A DNA stretch of 64,000 nucleotides from Bacillota bacterium (GCA_023397675.1 JAEWTV010000123.1:1-64000), one strand, 5' to 3'; counted from the first letter of the stretch, positions 8,552 through 17,027 are shown. The notes: generated by a model not told the origin, from the sequence alone. Numbers and translations are program-made.

Positions 8552-9090
8552 TACAACTCATTTTAGCTTTCCTGCTTATAGGTGCAACCAGTTTCGGCGG
8601 CGGTTATGCAATGATTCCATTCTTTGAAAAGATAATTGCAATGAATCACTGGGTATCAATGACGGATTACTCAAAGCTCATTGCTGTAGCTCAAATAGTT
8701 CCCGGTCCCTTTGCAATTGACTCCTCTGCCTTTATAGGCTTTAAAGCTTACGGGATTACCGGTGCTGTCCTGGCGTCAATTGCCTTATCACTGCCATCAT
8801 TTATTGCACTTGTATTTGTAACGAAGTTTTATGTCCAGTTCAAATCAAATAACTATATACAATTTGCTTTGTCAGGTATGAGACCTGTTGTTATAAGCCT
8901 TCTTGCAAGTGCGGTATATATTATAGGAATAGAGCCTGTTTTTTCTGGAGCAATCCCTGGTCAAACAGTTTTAACTGCCGTTAAAGCATTAGGTCTTATT
9001 CTTGGCGGGTTGCTACTACAAAAATACACAAAAATAAGCACCTTACTGCTTCTGGCAATCTTTGGAGCAGCAGGTGCTTTACTCTTTTAA
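8548..9090 (+). CDS. Chromate transporter family, half-size subunit 2
   Basis: A 180-aa partner of the preceding gene with the matching signature TSFGGGYAMIPFFE (about residues 14-27) and VPGPFAIDSSAFIG. About five membrane helices are predicted. The AGGAAAGGGGAGC just before the start, inside the upstream gene, is its ribosome binding site. The ArsR-family gene converges on it from the other strand with only nine bases between the stop codons. Confidence 0.88.
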   Translation: MIQLILAFLLIGATSFGGGYAMIPFFEKIIAMNHWVSMTDYSKLIAVAQIVPGPFAIDSSAFIGFKAYGITGAVLASIALSLPSFIALVFVTKFYVQFKSNNYIQFALSGMRPVVISLLASAVYIIGIEPVFSGAIPGQTVLTAVKALGLILGGLLLQKYTKISTLLLLAIFGAAGALLF

Positions 9091-9099
9091 TTTCATTTA

Positions 9100-9462
9100 T
9101 CAGGCATGCCTTATATGTTCCATACCCTGGTTAAACAGCTGCAGGATATGTTCATCATCCAATGAGTAGAAAACAGATTTGCCTTCCTTTTTATATTTAA
9201 CAAGCTTTAAAGTTCTAAGAAGCCTTAGCTGATGGGATATTGCAGATTGGGTCATTCCAAGCGTCTCAGCAATATCGCATACGCACATTTCACATAAGGA
9301 AAGTGCATAAATAATCCTCACCCTCGTAGGGTCCCCAAGGATACTGAAAACTTCCGAAAGCCTTATGGCCTCATCTTCTTTAATCATTGAGGCTTGTACC
9401 TTTTTTATATTAACCTGGTTAACTTTTACTTCCTGACACTGGTCATCGCAGAAATCCGCCAT
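9100..9462 (-). CDS. ArsR/SmtB-family metal-sensing repressor
   Basis: A 120-aa winged-helix repressor. Two candidate metal sites are complete. An alpha3N-type cysteine set (C5 and C9 at the N terminus, with C57, C60 and C62 in LCEMCVCDIAE) resembles CadC. An alpha5-type site, D103-x-H105 then ten residues then H116-x-x-H119, resembles SmtB/CzrA. The recognition helix is TQSAISHQLRLLR. This points to Cd/Pb/Zn sensing. I chose the second ATG because GGAG stands seven bases upstream of it and directly abuts the first. It is convergent with the chromate-transporter pair, so regulation of that pair would have to act in trans. Confidence 0.9.
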   Translation of the reverse strand: MADFCDDQCQEVKVNQVNIKKVQASMIKEDEAIRLSEVFSILGDPTRVRIIYALSLCEMCVCDIAETLGMTQSAISHQLRLLRTLKLVKYKKEGKSVFYSLDDEHILQLFNQGMEHIRHA

Positions 9463-9508
9463 AAACATTCTCCAAACTGTATTTTAAGTAATTTGTTTTT
9501 AGTAATTT

Positions 9509-9523
9509 ATATAATGATTATAT
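9509..9523. promoter_or_regulatory. Palindrome upstream of arsR-type gene, possible operator
   Basis: ATATAAT-G-ATTATAT is a perfect 7-1-7 inverted repeat 47 bases upstream of the repressor start. AT-rich dyads of this kind are usual ArsR-family operators. It also contains -10-like sequence, so autoregulation is plausible but inferred. Confidence 0.4.
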
Positions 9524-9644
9524 TTTTATTGCTATAAATAGTCAATGGTGGGTAAATAATGATATTATTAACCCTTATTATTTGCATTACTTTTTTGGTT
9601 TATAGTATAGTATAATTTACCTAGATAAAACATCGGAGAGTATT

Positions 9645-10448
9645 ATGATTTATATAATTATTTTAGTATCCATTGCTGTTCTGACGCTGGCTTATATGCG
9701 GTTTGAAACAACCCTGCTTCAGGTAAACAGGATTAATTTGTCAGAAGGCAAACCTAATCTGAAGATAATTCAACTATCTGATATACATATAAAAAGACTG
9801 AAAGTTCCTGTTAAAAAGATAAATAAAGCCATCGCTGCCGAAAAGCCCGATATGCTAATCCTTACAGGTGATTACATAGAATACTCCAATGAAATAATCA
9901 GATTTTTTGATTTAATAGAAAACCTCCAGATAAACTGCCCGATATATGCATGTTTCGGTAACCATGACTACAAGGCATTCATACATGATATAAAAGGTAT
10001 GGAAGCTTATAAATCAAAGTTTAATGAAAAGGGTATTACAATTCTTCATAACAGGTCTGTTTGTTTTGAAAAGAATAATATCAAATATAACATAACCGGT
10101 ATAGAAGATTTAAAGTATGGAAAATGGAATATAAATGAGGCTCTTTCTACAAAATGTCCAGATGCACATAAGACAATAGCCTTTACTCACAACCCGGATG
10201 CTGCACTTTATGTACCTGACAAAGCGGTTGACTGCCTGCTTGCCGGGCACTTTCACGGTGGCCAGGTTTGGCTTCCTTTTAACCTGGAGTTTTTACTGCT
10301 CAGGAAGGAAAAACTATGCAGGTCGGGTATCAAGAGAGGCTTGCATGACATAAACGGTTTTAAGCTTTATATAAGCAGAGGTATTGGTAATGTTGCAATG
10401 CCAATCCGCTTCCTTTCCCGGCCTGAGATTACAGTTATTGAGATATGA
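9645..10448 (+). CDS. Membrane-anchored metallophosphoesterase (YkuE/YaeI type)
   Basis: A 267-aa calcineurin-like phosphoesterase. An N-terminal membrane helix (residues 2-20) is followed by the metal-site blocks LSDIHI (about 44-49), LTGDYIEYS (about 74-82), GNHDY (about 106-110), FTHNPD (about 180) and AGHFHGGQ (about 205). The blocks are complete, so it should be active. Relatives include YkuE-type and UDP-2,3-diacylglucosamine hydrolase-like enzymes, and the substrate is unknown. CGGAGAG lies six bases before the ATG. TATAAT at 9611-9616 may be its -10. Confidence 0.85.
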   Translation: MIYIIILVSIAVLTLAYMRFETTLLQVNRINLSEGKPNLKIIQLSDIHIKRLKVPVKKINKAIAAEKPDMLILTGDYIEYSNEIIRFFDLIENLQINCPIYACFGNHDYKAFIHDIKGMEAYKSKFNEKGITILHNRSVCFEKNNIKYNITGIEDLKYGKWNINEALSTKCPDAHKTIAFTHNPDAALYVPDKAVDCLLAGHFHGGQVWLPFNLEFLLLRKEKLCRSGIKRGLHDINGFKLYISRGIGNVAMPIRFLSRPEITVIEI

Positions 10449-10468
10449 ATACCTAAAGGAATAAAAAA

Positions 10469-10488
10469 GGTACGGTTTTAACCGTACC
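10469..10488. terminator. Bidirectional terminator between phosphoesterase and pgi
   Basis: GGTACGGTT with AACCGTACC around a two-base centre, flanked by A-run on the left and T-rich sequence on the right, serves both convergent genes. Confidence 0.75.
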
Positions 10489-10506
10489 TTTAATAGTTTA
10501 ATTCAA

Positions 10507-11856
10507 TTATCCAAGTCTTTTTTCAAGCTGTTCCTTTTCAGCCTCATAACCCGGCTTGCCGAGAAGTGCGAACATGTTCTTCTTGTATGCTTCAACACCA
10601 GGCTGGTTGAACGGATTTACTCCTAGCAAATACCCACTGATTCCGCAGGCCTTTTCAAAGAAGTAAACCATATATCCGAAGTTATATGCATTGAGCTCAG
10701 GTATATTGATCATAAGGTTTGGAACCCCACCATCAGTATGTGCAAGCATTGTACCCTGAAGTGCCTTTTTATTTACAAAGTCCATGGTTTTTCCTGCTAG
10801 AAAATTAAGGCCGTCTATATTGTCCTTGTCCTGTTTGATAACTATTTCTCTCTTTGGCTTTTCAACATTGAGAACAGTCTCAAAAATGTTCCTAAGACCA
10901 TCCTGAACATACTGACCCATTGAATGAAGGTCAGTTGTAAGGTCAAGCCCTGCTGGGAAAATACCCTTCTGATCCTTGCCTTCGCTTTCGCCGTAAAGCT
11001 GCTTCCACCATTCAATTACAAAGTGAAGTGCAGGCTCATAGTTTACAAGTATTTCAGTTGTTTTGCTCTTTCTGTATAATGCATTTCTTACTGCAGCGTA
11101 CTTGTAACAGTCGTTTGAAGCAAGATCACTGTTATTACATACATCATATGCATCTGAGGCACCCTTCATCATGCTGTCTATGTCATGTCCATTTACAGCT
11201 ATAGGAAGAAGTCCTACTGCTGTAAGAACCGAGAAACGACCGCCAACATCATCAGGTATTACAAAACTTTCATACTTTTCTTCATCAGCCAGCTTTTTCA
11301 GAGCTCCTCTTGCCTTGTCAGTGGTTGCATAAATTCTCTTTGAAGCTTCCTGTTTGCCGTACTTGTTTTCCATATATTCCTTGAAAATTCTGAATGCTAC
11401 AGCAGGCTCAGTCGTAGTACCTGATTTAGAAATTATATTTACTGAAATCTGTTTGCCTTCCAGTACATCAAGCAAGTCTGATATATATGTTGAACTAATG
11501 TTATTTCCTACAAAATAAATTTCAGGTGATTTCCTTTTATCAGCTGTAAGGTTGTTGTAAAAAGTATGTGAAAGTGCTTCCATAGCAGCTCTTGCACCAA
11601 GATATGAACCACCTATTCCTATTACAACCAACGCATCTGAATCGGATCTTATTTTTTCTGCTGCAGCCTTAATTCTTGCAAATTCAGCCTTGTCATAATT
11701 TTTAGGCAGCTCAACCCAACCTAAAAAATCATTTCCTGCACCTGTCTTTTTGTGAAGCATTTCATGGGCTGATTTTACAAACTCGCCAAGCTTTAAGATT
11801 TCTTCTTCGTTTATAAATCCAGCAGCTTTTGAATAATCAAACGTTAATTTCTGCAT
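10507..11856 (-). CDS. pgi: Glucose-6-phosphate isomerase
   Basis: A 449-aa enzyme that interconverts glucose 6-phosphate and fructose 6-phosphate in glycolysis. The length fits the compact bacterial form. The blocks [13 protein letters not shown] (about residues 78-90), [12 protein letters not shown] (about 141-152, phosphate-binding) and [11 protein letters not shown] (about 205-215), plus [11 protein letters not shown], are all present. The start has GGAGGT upstream. A monocistronic unit is likely, since there is a terminator behind it and an extended -10 in front. Confidence 0.96.
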   Translation of the reverse strand: MQKLTFDYSKAAGFINEEEILKLGEFVKSAHEMLHKKTGAGNDFLGWVELPKNYDKAEFARIKAAAEKIRSDSDALVVIGIGGSYLGARAAMEALSHTFYNNLTADKRKSPEIYFVGNNISSTYISDLLDVLEGKQISVNIISKSGTTTEPAVAFRIFKEYMENKYGKQEASKRIYATTDKARGALKKLADEEKYESFVIPDDVGGRFSVLTAVGLLPIAVNGHDIDSMMKGASDAYDVCNNSDLASNDCYKYAAVRNALYRKSKTTEILVNYEPALHFVIEWWKQLYGESEGKDQKGIFPAGLDLTTDLHSMGQYVQDGLRNIFETVLNVEKPKREIVIKQDKDNIDGLNFLAGKTMDFVNKKALQGTMLAHTDGGVPNLMINIPELNAYNFGYMVYFFEKACGISGYLLGVNPFNQPGVEAYKKNMFALLGKPGYEAEKEQLEKRLG

Positions 11857-11910
11857 TTGTTAAACCTCCGGTTATTGACTAATATTTACCTCAAAAAATT
11901 CAATAACCAT

Positions 11911-11916
11911 AGTATA
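11911..11916 (-). promoter_or_regulatory. Extended -10 promoter of pgi
   Basis: The minus strand reads TGGTATACT, an extended -10 hexamer TATACT, 55 bases upstream of the pgi start. The -35 region is poor, as is common for extended -10 promoters. Confidence 0.45.
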
Positions 11917-12001
11917 CCATAATATATTAATTTTTAAAGACCGTTTTACAAGTTTACTGCATAAAATTACTAGGGCCTGTTAACCCGGGTTTAGGTCATT
12001 A

Positions 12002-12163
12002 TCAACAGTCGCAGCCAAGTGATTTGTAATATTTGTAAAGCAAGCTATCAAGCTCACTCCTTACCCTTGCAGCATCTTTATTGTCTGCACGCTTGATTGA
12101 ATTAAGCATAACCTTCTTGAGCAAAATTTTCTTTTTTAAATCTTCATTACCATGATTCATCAT
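12002..12163 (-). CDS. Spo0E-like small protein
   Basis: A 53-aa protein with two helices. The second contains VRSELDSLLYKYYKS (about residues 34-48), matching the SQELDxLI.xY signature of Spo0E-family aspartyl-phosphate phosphatases, which dephosphorylate Spo0A~P and delay sporulation. The first helix is unusually Lys-rich. The end is GCDC. The start is the first of two adjacent ATGs, seven bases after TAAGGAGGT. A longer in-frame start exists but would read through the upstream terminator and is not used. Family assignment is moderate because the protein is so short. Confidence 0.6.
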   Translation of the reverse strand: MMNHGNEDLKKKILLKKVMLNSIKRADNKDAARVRSELDSLLYKYYKSLGCDC

Positions 12164-12228
12164 TATTAAAACCTCCTTATGAATCAACTTACTTATACAG
12201 AGCAAAGCCTGTCTAAGCAAAATAAAAA

Positions 12229-12252
12229 GGACCGGAATAATTACTCCGGTCC
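12229..12252 (-). terminator. Terminator of the short transcription unit
   Basis: The stem GGACCGGA/TCCGGTCC with an eight-base loop is followed on the minus strand by TTTTTATTTT. It ends the small unit starting at the consensus promoter at 12410-12438 and separates it from the Spo0E-like gene. Confidence 0.85.
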
Positions 12253-12267
12253 TGCTTTTCATTGTCA

Positions 12268-12375
12268 TCAAATCGGCATCACATTTAAAAGAGCGAGCCT
12301 AATATGATTTTTGCCAATCAGGTGCAGGTTTCCGAAGCTGTATGTATTGTTTTTACAGGTTTTACAACAAGTCAT
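12268..12375 (-). CDS. Small Cys-containing peptide, 35 aa, unknown
   Basis: A 35-codon frame beginning MTCCKTCKNN and ending LLNVMPI. It has AAAGGAG nine bases upstream. It sits in its own unit: a perfect consensus promoter about 35 bases upstream and a strong terminator 11 bases past the stop. I do not recognise the peptide. It has no membrane helix or export signal. The Cys-Cys-x-x-Cys start could bind metal. Alternatively the unit could be a small regulatory RNA and the frame fortuitous. Confidence 0.5.
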   Translation of the reverse strand: MTCCKTCKNNTYSFGNLHLIGKNHIRLALLNVMPI

Positions 12376-12409
12376 TTTAACTCACTCCTTTCAAAAACAT
12401 TTTATAGGT

Positions 12410-12438
12410 ATTATACTGTCATAGGATAATTCTGTCAA
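12410..12438 (-). promoter_or_regulatory. Perfect consensus housekeeping promoter
   Basis: On the minus strand TTGACA (12433-12438) and TATAAT (12410-12415) are separated by exactly 17 bases. Both hexamers match the sigma-A consensus fully. The transcript would start near 12403 and end near 12222, about 180 bases. Confidence 0.85.
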
Positions 12439-12679
12439 CACCTCCAAATTATTTGTAATCTTCTTGTAATATCCTGCAGTAAGCTCAAAAGTAATATATA
12501 TGCTTATTTTGCAGCATTTAGAACTATTATCTTCAATTGATTTTTCACATTAGTTAAATTGTTTCTCCCATAATACAACATAATATATTTACGTTTTGTA
12601 CACATAATAAAAACAGATTTATTAATTTATTCAAAAGAAAAGGCATTCAGATAAAATAATCAGAGAGGAGCGATGTAAA
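12439..12679. other. Intergenic DNA before the spore protein gene
   Basis: The stretch is AT-rich with no gene seen. CATAATA at 12603-12609 resembles the -10 element read by sigma-G or sigma-F, but no matching -35 at the right distance was found. Confidence 0.35.
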
Positions 12680-12901
12680 ATGTCAGCACCTAAAAGACCT
12701 CTTGTTCCAGGGAGCAGGGATGCTCTTACAAAGTTCAAGCTTGAAGTTGCTCAGGAAATTGGACACCTTGACTGGGTAAAAGAAAACAACGATCATTATA
12801 AGGGTGATGTCCCTGCAAAGGTTAACGGGCACCAAGGCGGGCCTATCGGAGGCCGTATGGTTCAGCGTATGATAGAAATGGCCGAAAATCAGATTAAATA
12901 A
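12680..12901 (+). CDS. Small acid-soluble spore protein, alpha/beta type
   Basis: A 73-aa DNA-coating spore protein. The family pattern is visible: an N-terminal segment with ALTKFKLEVAQEIG (about residues 15-28), including a site near Glu-Val-Ala where the germination protease would cut, and the conserved C-terminal NGHQGGPIGGRMVQRMIE (about 49-66). These proteins saturate spore DNA and protect it from UV and heat. AGAGAGGAG lies upstream of the ATG. A strong terminator follows. Confidence 0.93.
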   Translation: MSAPKRPLVPGSRDALTKFKLEVAQEIGHLDWVKENNDHYKGDVPAKVNGHQGGPIGGRMVQRMIEMAENQIK

Positions 12902-12922
12902 AAAAAGGCAAGCTGAATACAG

Positions 12923-12964
12923 AAAACGCCTCATTTCCAATGCGCATTGGAAGTGAGGCGTTTT
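12923..12964. terminator. Terminator after the spore protein gene
   Basis: A near-perfect 20-bp stem centred on CATTG with arms AAAACGCCTCA and TGAGGCGTTTT. It also marks the left edge of the GC-rich island. Confidence 0.85.
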
Positions 12965-13024
12965 AAAATACTCATTCTAACGAAAATAAGACTTTATCAC
13001 CTTGGCTTTGTACTTTAGTGATGC

Positions 13025-16000
13025 TTAACTTCGTACATCCACCAAACCTGCCTTTTGCAGCAGGCGGAGGATAATGGCCGCGCTCTCGGCGCGGGTGATT
13101 TTGGCTGTGGGGTTCAGTTTGCCATCCGCACCCTGGATGAGGCCAGAGCCGACACTCCATTTCACCGCGTCTTCTGCCCAAGAGCCGACACTGGTCGCGT
13201 CTGTAAAGCCGTCCAGAGTGCCTCTTGCTCCGCTAAACTCCATGAGCGCCGCCGCTCGTTGCAGCATGAGCATAGCCTCTTGTCGGGTGATCGCCACATT
13301 TGGGTTGAAACAGTTTTTGCCCGTGCCCGTCGCAAGCCCATATTGCACTGCCGTGGCTACCGCGCCGCTATACCACGCATCGGTGGGGACATCTGAAAAG
13401 CTGCTTGTGCCGTCTGTCGGAAGTCCCAACGCACGAACAAGGATTGCGGCAAACTCGGCACGTGTGATGCTGGCTCCACCGCCAAATACGGAGGCACTAA
13501 GCCCCGCGATGATTTTACGGCTGCCCATTTCGTTTACCATGCCTTCGTACCATTTACCCTTAGCATCGGCAAAGGTTACTTCGTTTTGAATAAGCGCATA
13601 GGTGCTGTTTGTACGGGAATTGATGATCGCGTAATACTTGCCGTCTTTTTCAATGACGTTTGTTGGTACATGACGGTTACTGCCGTCGGCATTTACCACC
13701 ACCGCCGTGGTGATTTTGGCTGCCTGCTGCGCCGTAACCTCGATCACACGATCAATATATGCGTTAAAGGTGTCCACACTGACGGTTTTGCCGTTATAAG
13801 TCGCCGTAACATTGAACGCCACCGGGGAGAGCACCAGCGTTTCGCCCTCGACACTGACAGAGCTGTTTTGAATGGTCACGTCGAAGGGAACCTTGCTCAT
13901 ATCCGCGCCGGGGAAAGCCGCTGTAAGTGCCGCTGTGTCGATTGCCGAGGTGTTGAGGTTATAGGCCGCACTGCCGGTCTGGACGGTTAGGGTCATGCCC
14001 TTTTGCGCCATGTCCTCAATGTTTTTCACTACAAGGGAGGCTGTGGCCGCACTGTTTTCGCTGACCGGTACCACAACGGAGGAGCCTGTCACCGCGCCGT
14101 TGATATTCTCGCCCAGCTTGGACTGGTCAACGGTGACAATAGTGGCGTCCCCAGTTTTATTTTCCATGCCGATGTTTACAGTTTTGCCATCCACAATCAC
14201 CGGTGCACCGGTGGGGGTGGAAACTGAGCTGTTACCTGAGCTTATACCGCCGCCAGAGGGCGCACTATCCGTCGTGACGGCTAGTGCGGCGCTGACCGTG
14301 CCGGGAAGCGTCGTGGCGGTTGCCTTAATTCGGCCCACAAAGCTGTACTCGGTACTGCCGCTCAGACCGGAGAACACATTGCTGTCCTGCCATGTTTTGC
14401 CGCCGTCCTTGGAGTATTCATAACCCGTCATGGTGGTCAGTGTCACACTGCCAGAGGTCTTGCTTCCCAGTATCGGCACGTTGGATGTCGCCGGGGCGGC
14501 AAGGGTGGTAACGGTAGCTTCGTTTGTAATCTTATCCTTTTGACGAACCTTTACTGTACCTGCAACAAAAGTCAGGCCGGTGGTGTTACCCGCCTTGCAG
14601 TCCTTCCAGATGCTGCCGCCATCGAGGCTGTATTGCATATTTGTAGTAGTGCCGGTGATTGTTCCAGCTGCTACGTCATAACCCACACCGGTCAAAGTAA
14701 TGTCATCTACTCCCAGCTGTACCCCGCCGCAGTCCTTCCAGGCGCTAACAAATGAAGTGTTCGCAACCGCCTTGACACGAATGTACACATGTTGCCCTCC
14801 GGTAGCGGTGATTTGTGTTGCAGAGCCGGTTCCAGCAGTTCCCGACGCAGAAATGTCCGGTAAAGTATCGGCAAGGATATATTCATAGGTATTCGCCAAA
14901 GTAATTTTGGTATGGCTTGCGTCATCGCCAGCCGCAATGCTTACGACAGAGACATCCGGCGCTGTGGGGCTTGCTGGGATTGCCAGCGTCTGCACATTAC
15001 CGGCAAGCGTCGTGTCGGTCGCCGCTACGCGTAAGTAATATGTAGTGCCGGGGGTTAGGGTAAGAGTAGTGCCCTGTCCCGCCGTCCATGTTGTTGCAGT
15101 CGCAGAAGTCATATTGTACTCTACTGTGGCGGGAACAGAAACGGTGGTCTTCCCGTTGATAAAGTCAATCGCATAAGTTGGAGCTAACGCCGGGGCGGCA
15201 ATAGTACCAACAGTGCGCTCGTTTGTTGGTTTGTCCTTTTGACGAACCTTGACGGTACCAGCAACAAAAGTCAGGCCGGTGGTGTTGTCCGCCGTGCAGT
15301 CCTGCCACGCTGCGCCGTCGAGGCTGTATTGCATATTTGTAGTAGTACCGGTGAGCGTTCCGGCGGCTACATCATAACCCACACCGGTCAAATCGAGGGG
15401 ACTAATTGCGGCCTTAAAAGTCACGCTGACAGTAACGGCATAGGCGGGCATTGTGAAGGTGTTGCTGCTGACCGTCACTGTTGTACTTGTGTCGCCGGTC
15501 TTGACAACGGAAACCGTGTCCACCTCGTAACCGCTGTTTGCCGCGGGGGTAATGGTAACGGTGTTACCCGCTGCCGCCTGTGTAATCTCGTTGGTGTTTA
15601 TTTTTGTGGTAAAGCTGCCATTTGTGGCGGCTGTCTTAGTGACAGGGAAGACCGGATTAAGCACCGCCGCGTTGTCATTTTTTACGCTGCCGGGATAGGT
15701 ATTGCCGCCGAAGCTTGCCGTTGCCGCAATCTCTGCACTTGAACCGGGCAGATAGACATACACCTTGCCCGCACCGGAATCCAAAATACTCTTTGCGCCG
15801 TTCATATTGTAAGTATAGGCAGTGCCGCCGCTGGTAAAGGTCATAGAGCTTACGTCAGTATCACCTGTTGTATCTCCCACAATGGGAATGACGGCCATGT
15901 AGACATTTTTTGTGCCGTTGGTGGGCGTTCCAGGGATGTAGTTTGACTTTACGTTGCCGCCGCTGATGGTGATGTTGCTGTCGCTTCCACCGTTGCCGCG

Positions 16001-16762
16001 GCCGATGCCTGCAGCATAGCCAGTGGCGATGGCATTGACCGTGCCGCCGCTGATGGTGATGTAGCTGCCGCTTCCAGCGCGGCCGCCGCCAATGCCTGCG
16101 CCCATGTTGCCGCCGGTGGCGTTGACTGTGCCGCCGCTGATGGTAATGTGGTCGCCGTTTCCAAGGTAACCGCCGCCAATGCCTGCGCCCATGTCACCGC
16201 CGGTGGCGTTGACTGTGCCGCCGATGATGGTGATGTAACTGCCGCTGGCGTTGTACGTGCCGCCGATGCCGCTACCAACGTATTTGGTATTGGTCGCGCT
16301 TTTACCGATGGCGTTCAGAGTCCCTGTGCCGCCGATGGTGAGCAGGGTGCCCTCAGCCGTGGTGTCCTTTTGCAACCCAGCACTACCTCCGCCGCTTTTT
16401 AATGTGTTCACGCTGCCGTCTGCCAGCGTGATATTTACCAAACCGGCAGAGGAGGTAATTTTGAACGCCGCTATCCATTCAGTTTTGCTCACGTCTATGT
16501 TCACGCCCGCCAGCGTGATATTCGCCTCTGAGGTGACCTCAATGCGGTCGGTTGTGGATGTACTAGGATCTGTATTTTTGATGGTGACAGCAGTGCTTCT
16601 GCATACCGTCAGAACACCGCTTGCGTAGGTGTAATCGGTTCCCAAAGCCCCCCCTGTTACGGTAAAGGATTGGTTGCTGCCGTCCGCTGCGAGCGCAACG
16701 GCAGGCAGCAGGGTCAGTACCATGCATACTGTCAGCAGAATACTTAAAAGTCTCTTTTTCAT
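13025..16762 (-). CDS. Large secreted surface protein with SLH domains
   Basis: A 1245-aa secreted protein. The signal peptide starts MKKRLLSILLTVCMVLTLLP and ends near AVALAADG. It continues with a beta-helix-like block of about 29-residue repeats built on ITISGGTVNATGG (about residues 150-285), then Ig/fibronectin-like domains including two copies with MQYSLDG and VKVRQKDK. At the C terminus (about 1060-1245) there are three SLH repeats, each with ITRAE/ITRQE near its start, which attach proteins to cell-wall polysaccharide. I moved the start 34 codons in because GGAGGAAG precedes that ATG and the signal peptide begins there. The ATG overlaps the stop of the small Cys gene (ATGA). GC-rich, unlike its neighbours. 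Confidence 0.88.
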   Translation of the reverse strand: MKKRLLSILLTVCMVLTLLPAVALAADGSNQSFTVTGGALGTDYTYASGVLTVCRSTAVTIKNTDPSTSTTDRIEVTSEANITLAGVNIDVSKTEWIAAFKITSSAGLVNITLADGSVNTLKSGGGSAGLQKDTTAEGTLLTIGGTGTLNAIGKSATNTKYVGSGIGGTYNASGSYITIIGGTVNATGGDMGAGIGGGYLGNGDHITISGGTVNATGGNMGAGIGGGRAGSGSYITISGGTVNAIATGYAAGIGRGNGGSDSNITISGGNVKSNYIPGTPTNGTKNVYMAVIPIVGDTTGDTDVSSMTFTSGGTAYTYNMNGAKSILDSGAGKVYVYLPGSSAEIAATASFGGNTYPGSVKNDNAAVLNPVFPVTKTAATNGSFTTKINTNEITQAAAGNTVTITPAANSGYEVDTVSVVKTGDTSTTVTVSSNTFTMPAYAVTVSVTFKAAISPLDLTGVGYDVAAGTLTGTTTNMQYSLDGAAWQDCTADNTTGLTFVAGTVKVRQKDKPTNERTVGTIAAPALAPTYAIDFINGKTTVSVPATVEYNMTSATATTWTAGQGTTLTLTPGTTYYLRVAATDTTLAGNVQTLAIPASPTAPDVSVVSIAAGDDASHTKITLANTYEYILADTLPDISASGTAGTGSATQITATGGQHVYIRVKAVANTSFVSAWKDCGGVQLGVDDITLTGVGYDVAAGTITGTTTNMQYSLDGGSIWKDCKAGNTTGLTFVAGTVKVRQKDKITNEATVTTLAAPATSNVPILGSKTSGSVTLTTMTGYEYSKDGGKTWQDSNVFSGLSGSTEYSFVGRIKATATTLPGTVSAALAVTTDSAPSGGGISSGNSSVSTPTGAPVIVDGKTVNIGMENKTGDATIVTVDQSKLGENINGAVTGSSVVVPVSENSAATASLVVKNIEDMAQKGMTLTVQTGSAAYNLNTSAIDTAALTAAFPGADMSKVPFDVTIQNSSVSVEGETLVLSPVAFNVTATYNGKTVSVDTFNAYIDRVIEVTAQQAAKITTAVVVNADGSNRHVPTNVIEKDGKYYAIINSRTNSTYALIQNEVTFADAKGKWYEGMVNEMGSRKIIAGLSASVFGGGASITRAEFAAILVRALGLPTDGTSSFSDVPTDAWYSGAVATAVQYGLATGTGKNCFNPNVAITRQEAMLMLQRAAALMEFSGARGTLDGFTDATSVGSWAEDAVKWSVGSGLIQGADGKLNPTAKITRAESAAIILRLLQKAGLVDVRS
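14521..14696. repeat. Intragenic direct repeat, copy A
   Basis: About 175 bases encoding one domain with GVGYDVAAGTITGTTTNMQY. It is highly similar to 15220-15392, roughly 0.7 kb away in the same gene. Copy A is one codon longer. Confidence 0.8.
15220..15392. repeat. Intragenic direct repeat, copy B
   Basis: Second copy of the domain-encoding repeat at 14521-14696. Long identical runs between the copies would allow recombination that deletes or duplicates the DNA between them in frame. Confidence 0.8.
15955..16280. repeat. Tandem repeats of about 87 bases (29 codons)
   Basis: The segment CGCTGATGGT (or CGATGATGGT) recurs at 15961, 16049, 16135 and 16222, a period of 86-88 bases. Each unit encodes ISGGTVNA plus a Gly-rich AGIGGG stretch of the beta-helix. 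Confidence 0.8.
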
Positions 16763-16986
16763 GTTTTCTCTTCCTCCTGTTTTGTCGTCATATATCTGCA
16801 CACGCCGTTTTGCGTGGGATGCGCGGTAAAAATGCCGAAATCCCCATATTTGCAGTACCAGCACTCCCGGGCGGAGAACAGCCGGTCGGCGTCCTGTTCA
16901 AAAGCAGCGCAGACGTCGCCTCGTGCAATTTCAAGCTTGCTGTCCTCTGGTTTTACCTCCGCGGTTCTGTCACCGAGTTCTTTCAT
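16759..16986 (-). CDS. Small Cys-containing protein coupled to the SLH gene
   Basis: A 75-aa protein with no signal peptide. The first half is charged. The second half carries ECWYCKYGDFGIF, then GVCRY (about residues 41-65), a CxxC...C pattern that could bind a metal. I chose the internal ATG because the longer frame begins with TTG without a ribosome binding site, while AAGGAAGTGA stands eight bases before this ATG. Its stop overlaps the start of the surface-protein gene (ATGA). It is first in the unit behind a candidate LytTR-controlled promoter. It is not an AgrD-like peptide. Its role is unknown; a cytosolic partner or regulator of the surface protein is a guess. Confidence 0.7.
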   Translation of the reverse strand: MKELGDRTAEVKPEDSKLEIARGDVCAAFEQDADRLFSARECWYCKYGDFGIFTAHPTQNGVCRYMTTKQEEEKT

Positions 16987-17027
16987 CTTAAAAATCACTT
17001 CCTTCAAAGCTAATTTCTCAGTATAAA

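Noticed and set aside
12002..12271. 89-aa version of the Spo0E-like protein
   Set aside because: The extra N terminus would be translated from the terminator of the upstream unit. A strong ribosome site supports the 53-aa version.
15955..16280. Regular 87-base repeats considered as a CRISPR array
   Set aside because: Units are contiguous, in frame and encode a beta-helix. There are no spacers and no cas genes.
13055..16628. Several long open frames on the plus strand inside the SLH gene
   Set aside because: They are antisense shadows caused by the high GC content. The minus-strand frame has signal peptide, repeats and SLH domains, and the plus frames lack ribosome sites and domains.
16759..16986. 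Small gene beside an AgrC-like kinase considered as an AgrD signal peptide
   Set aside because: No amphipathic leader or cyclisation motif, no AgrB nearby, and it is translationally coupled to the surface protein, not to the kinase.
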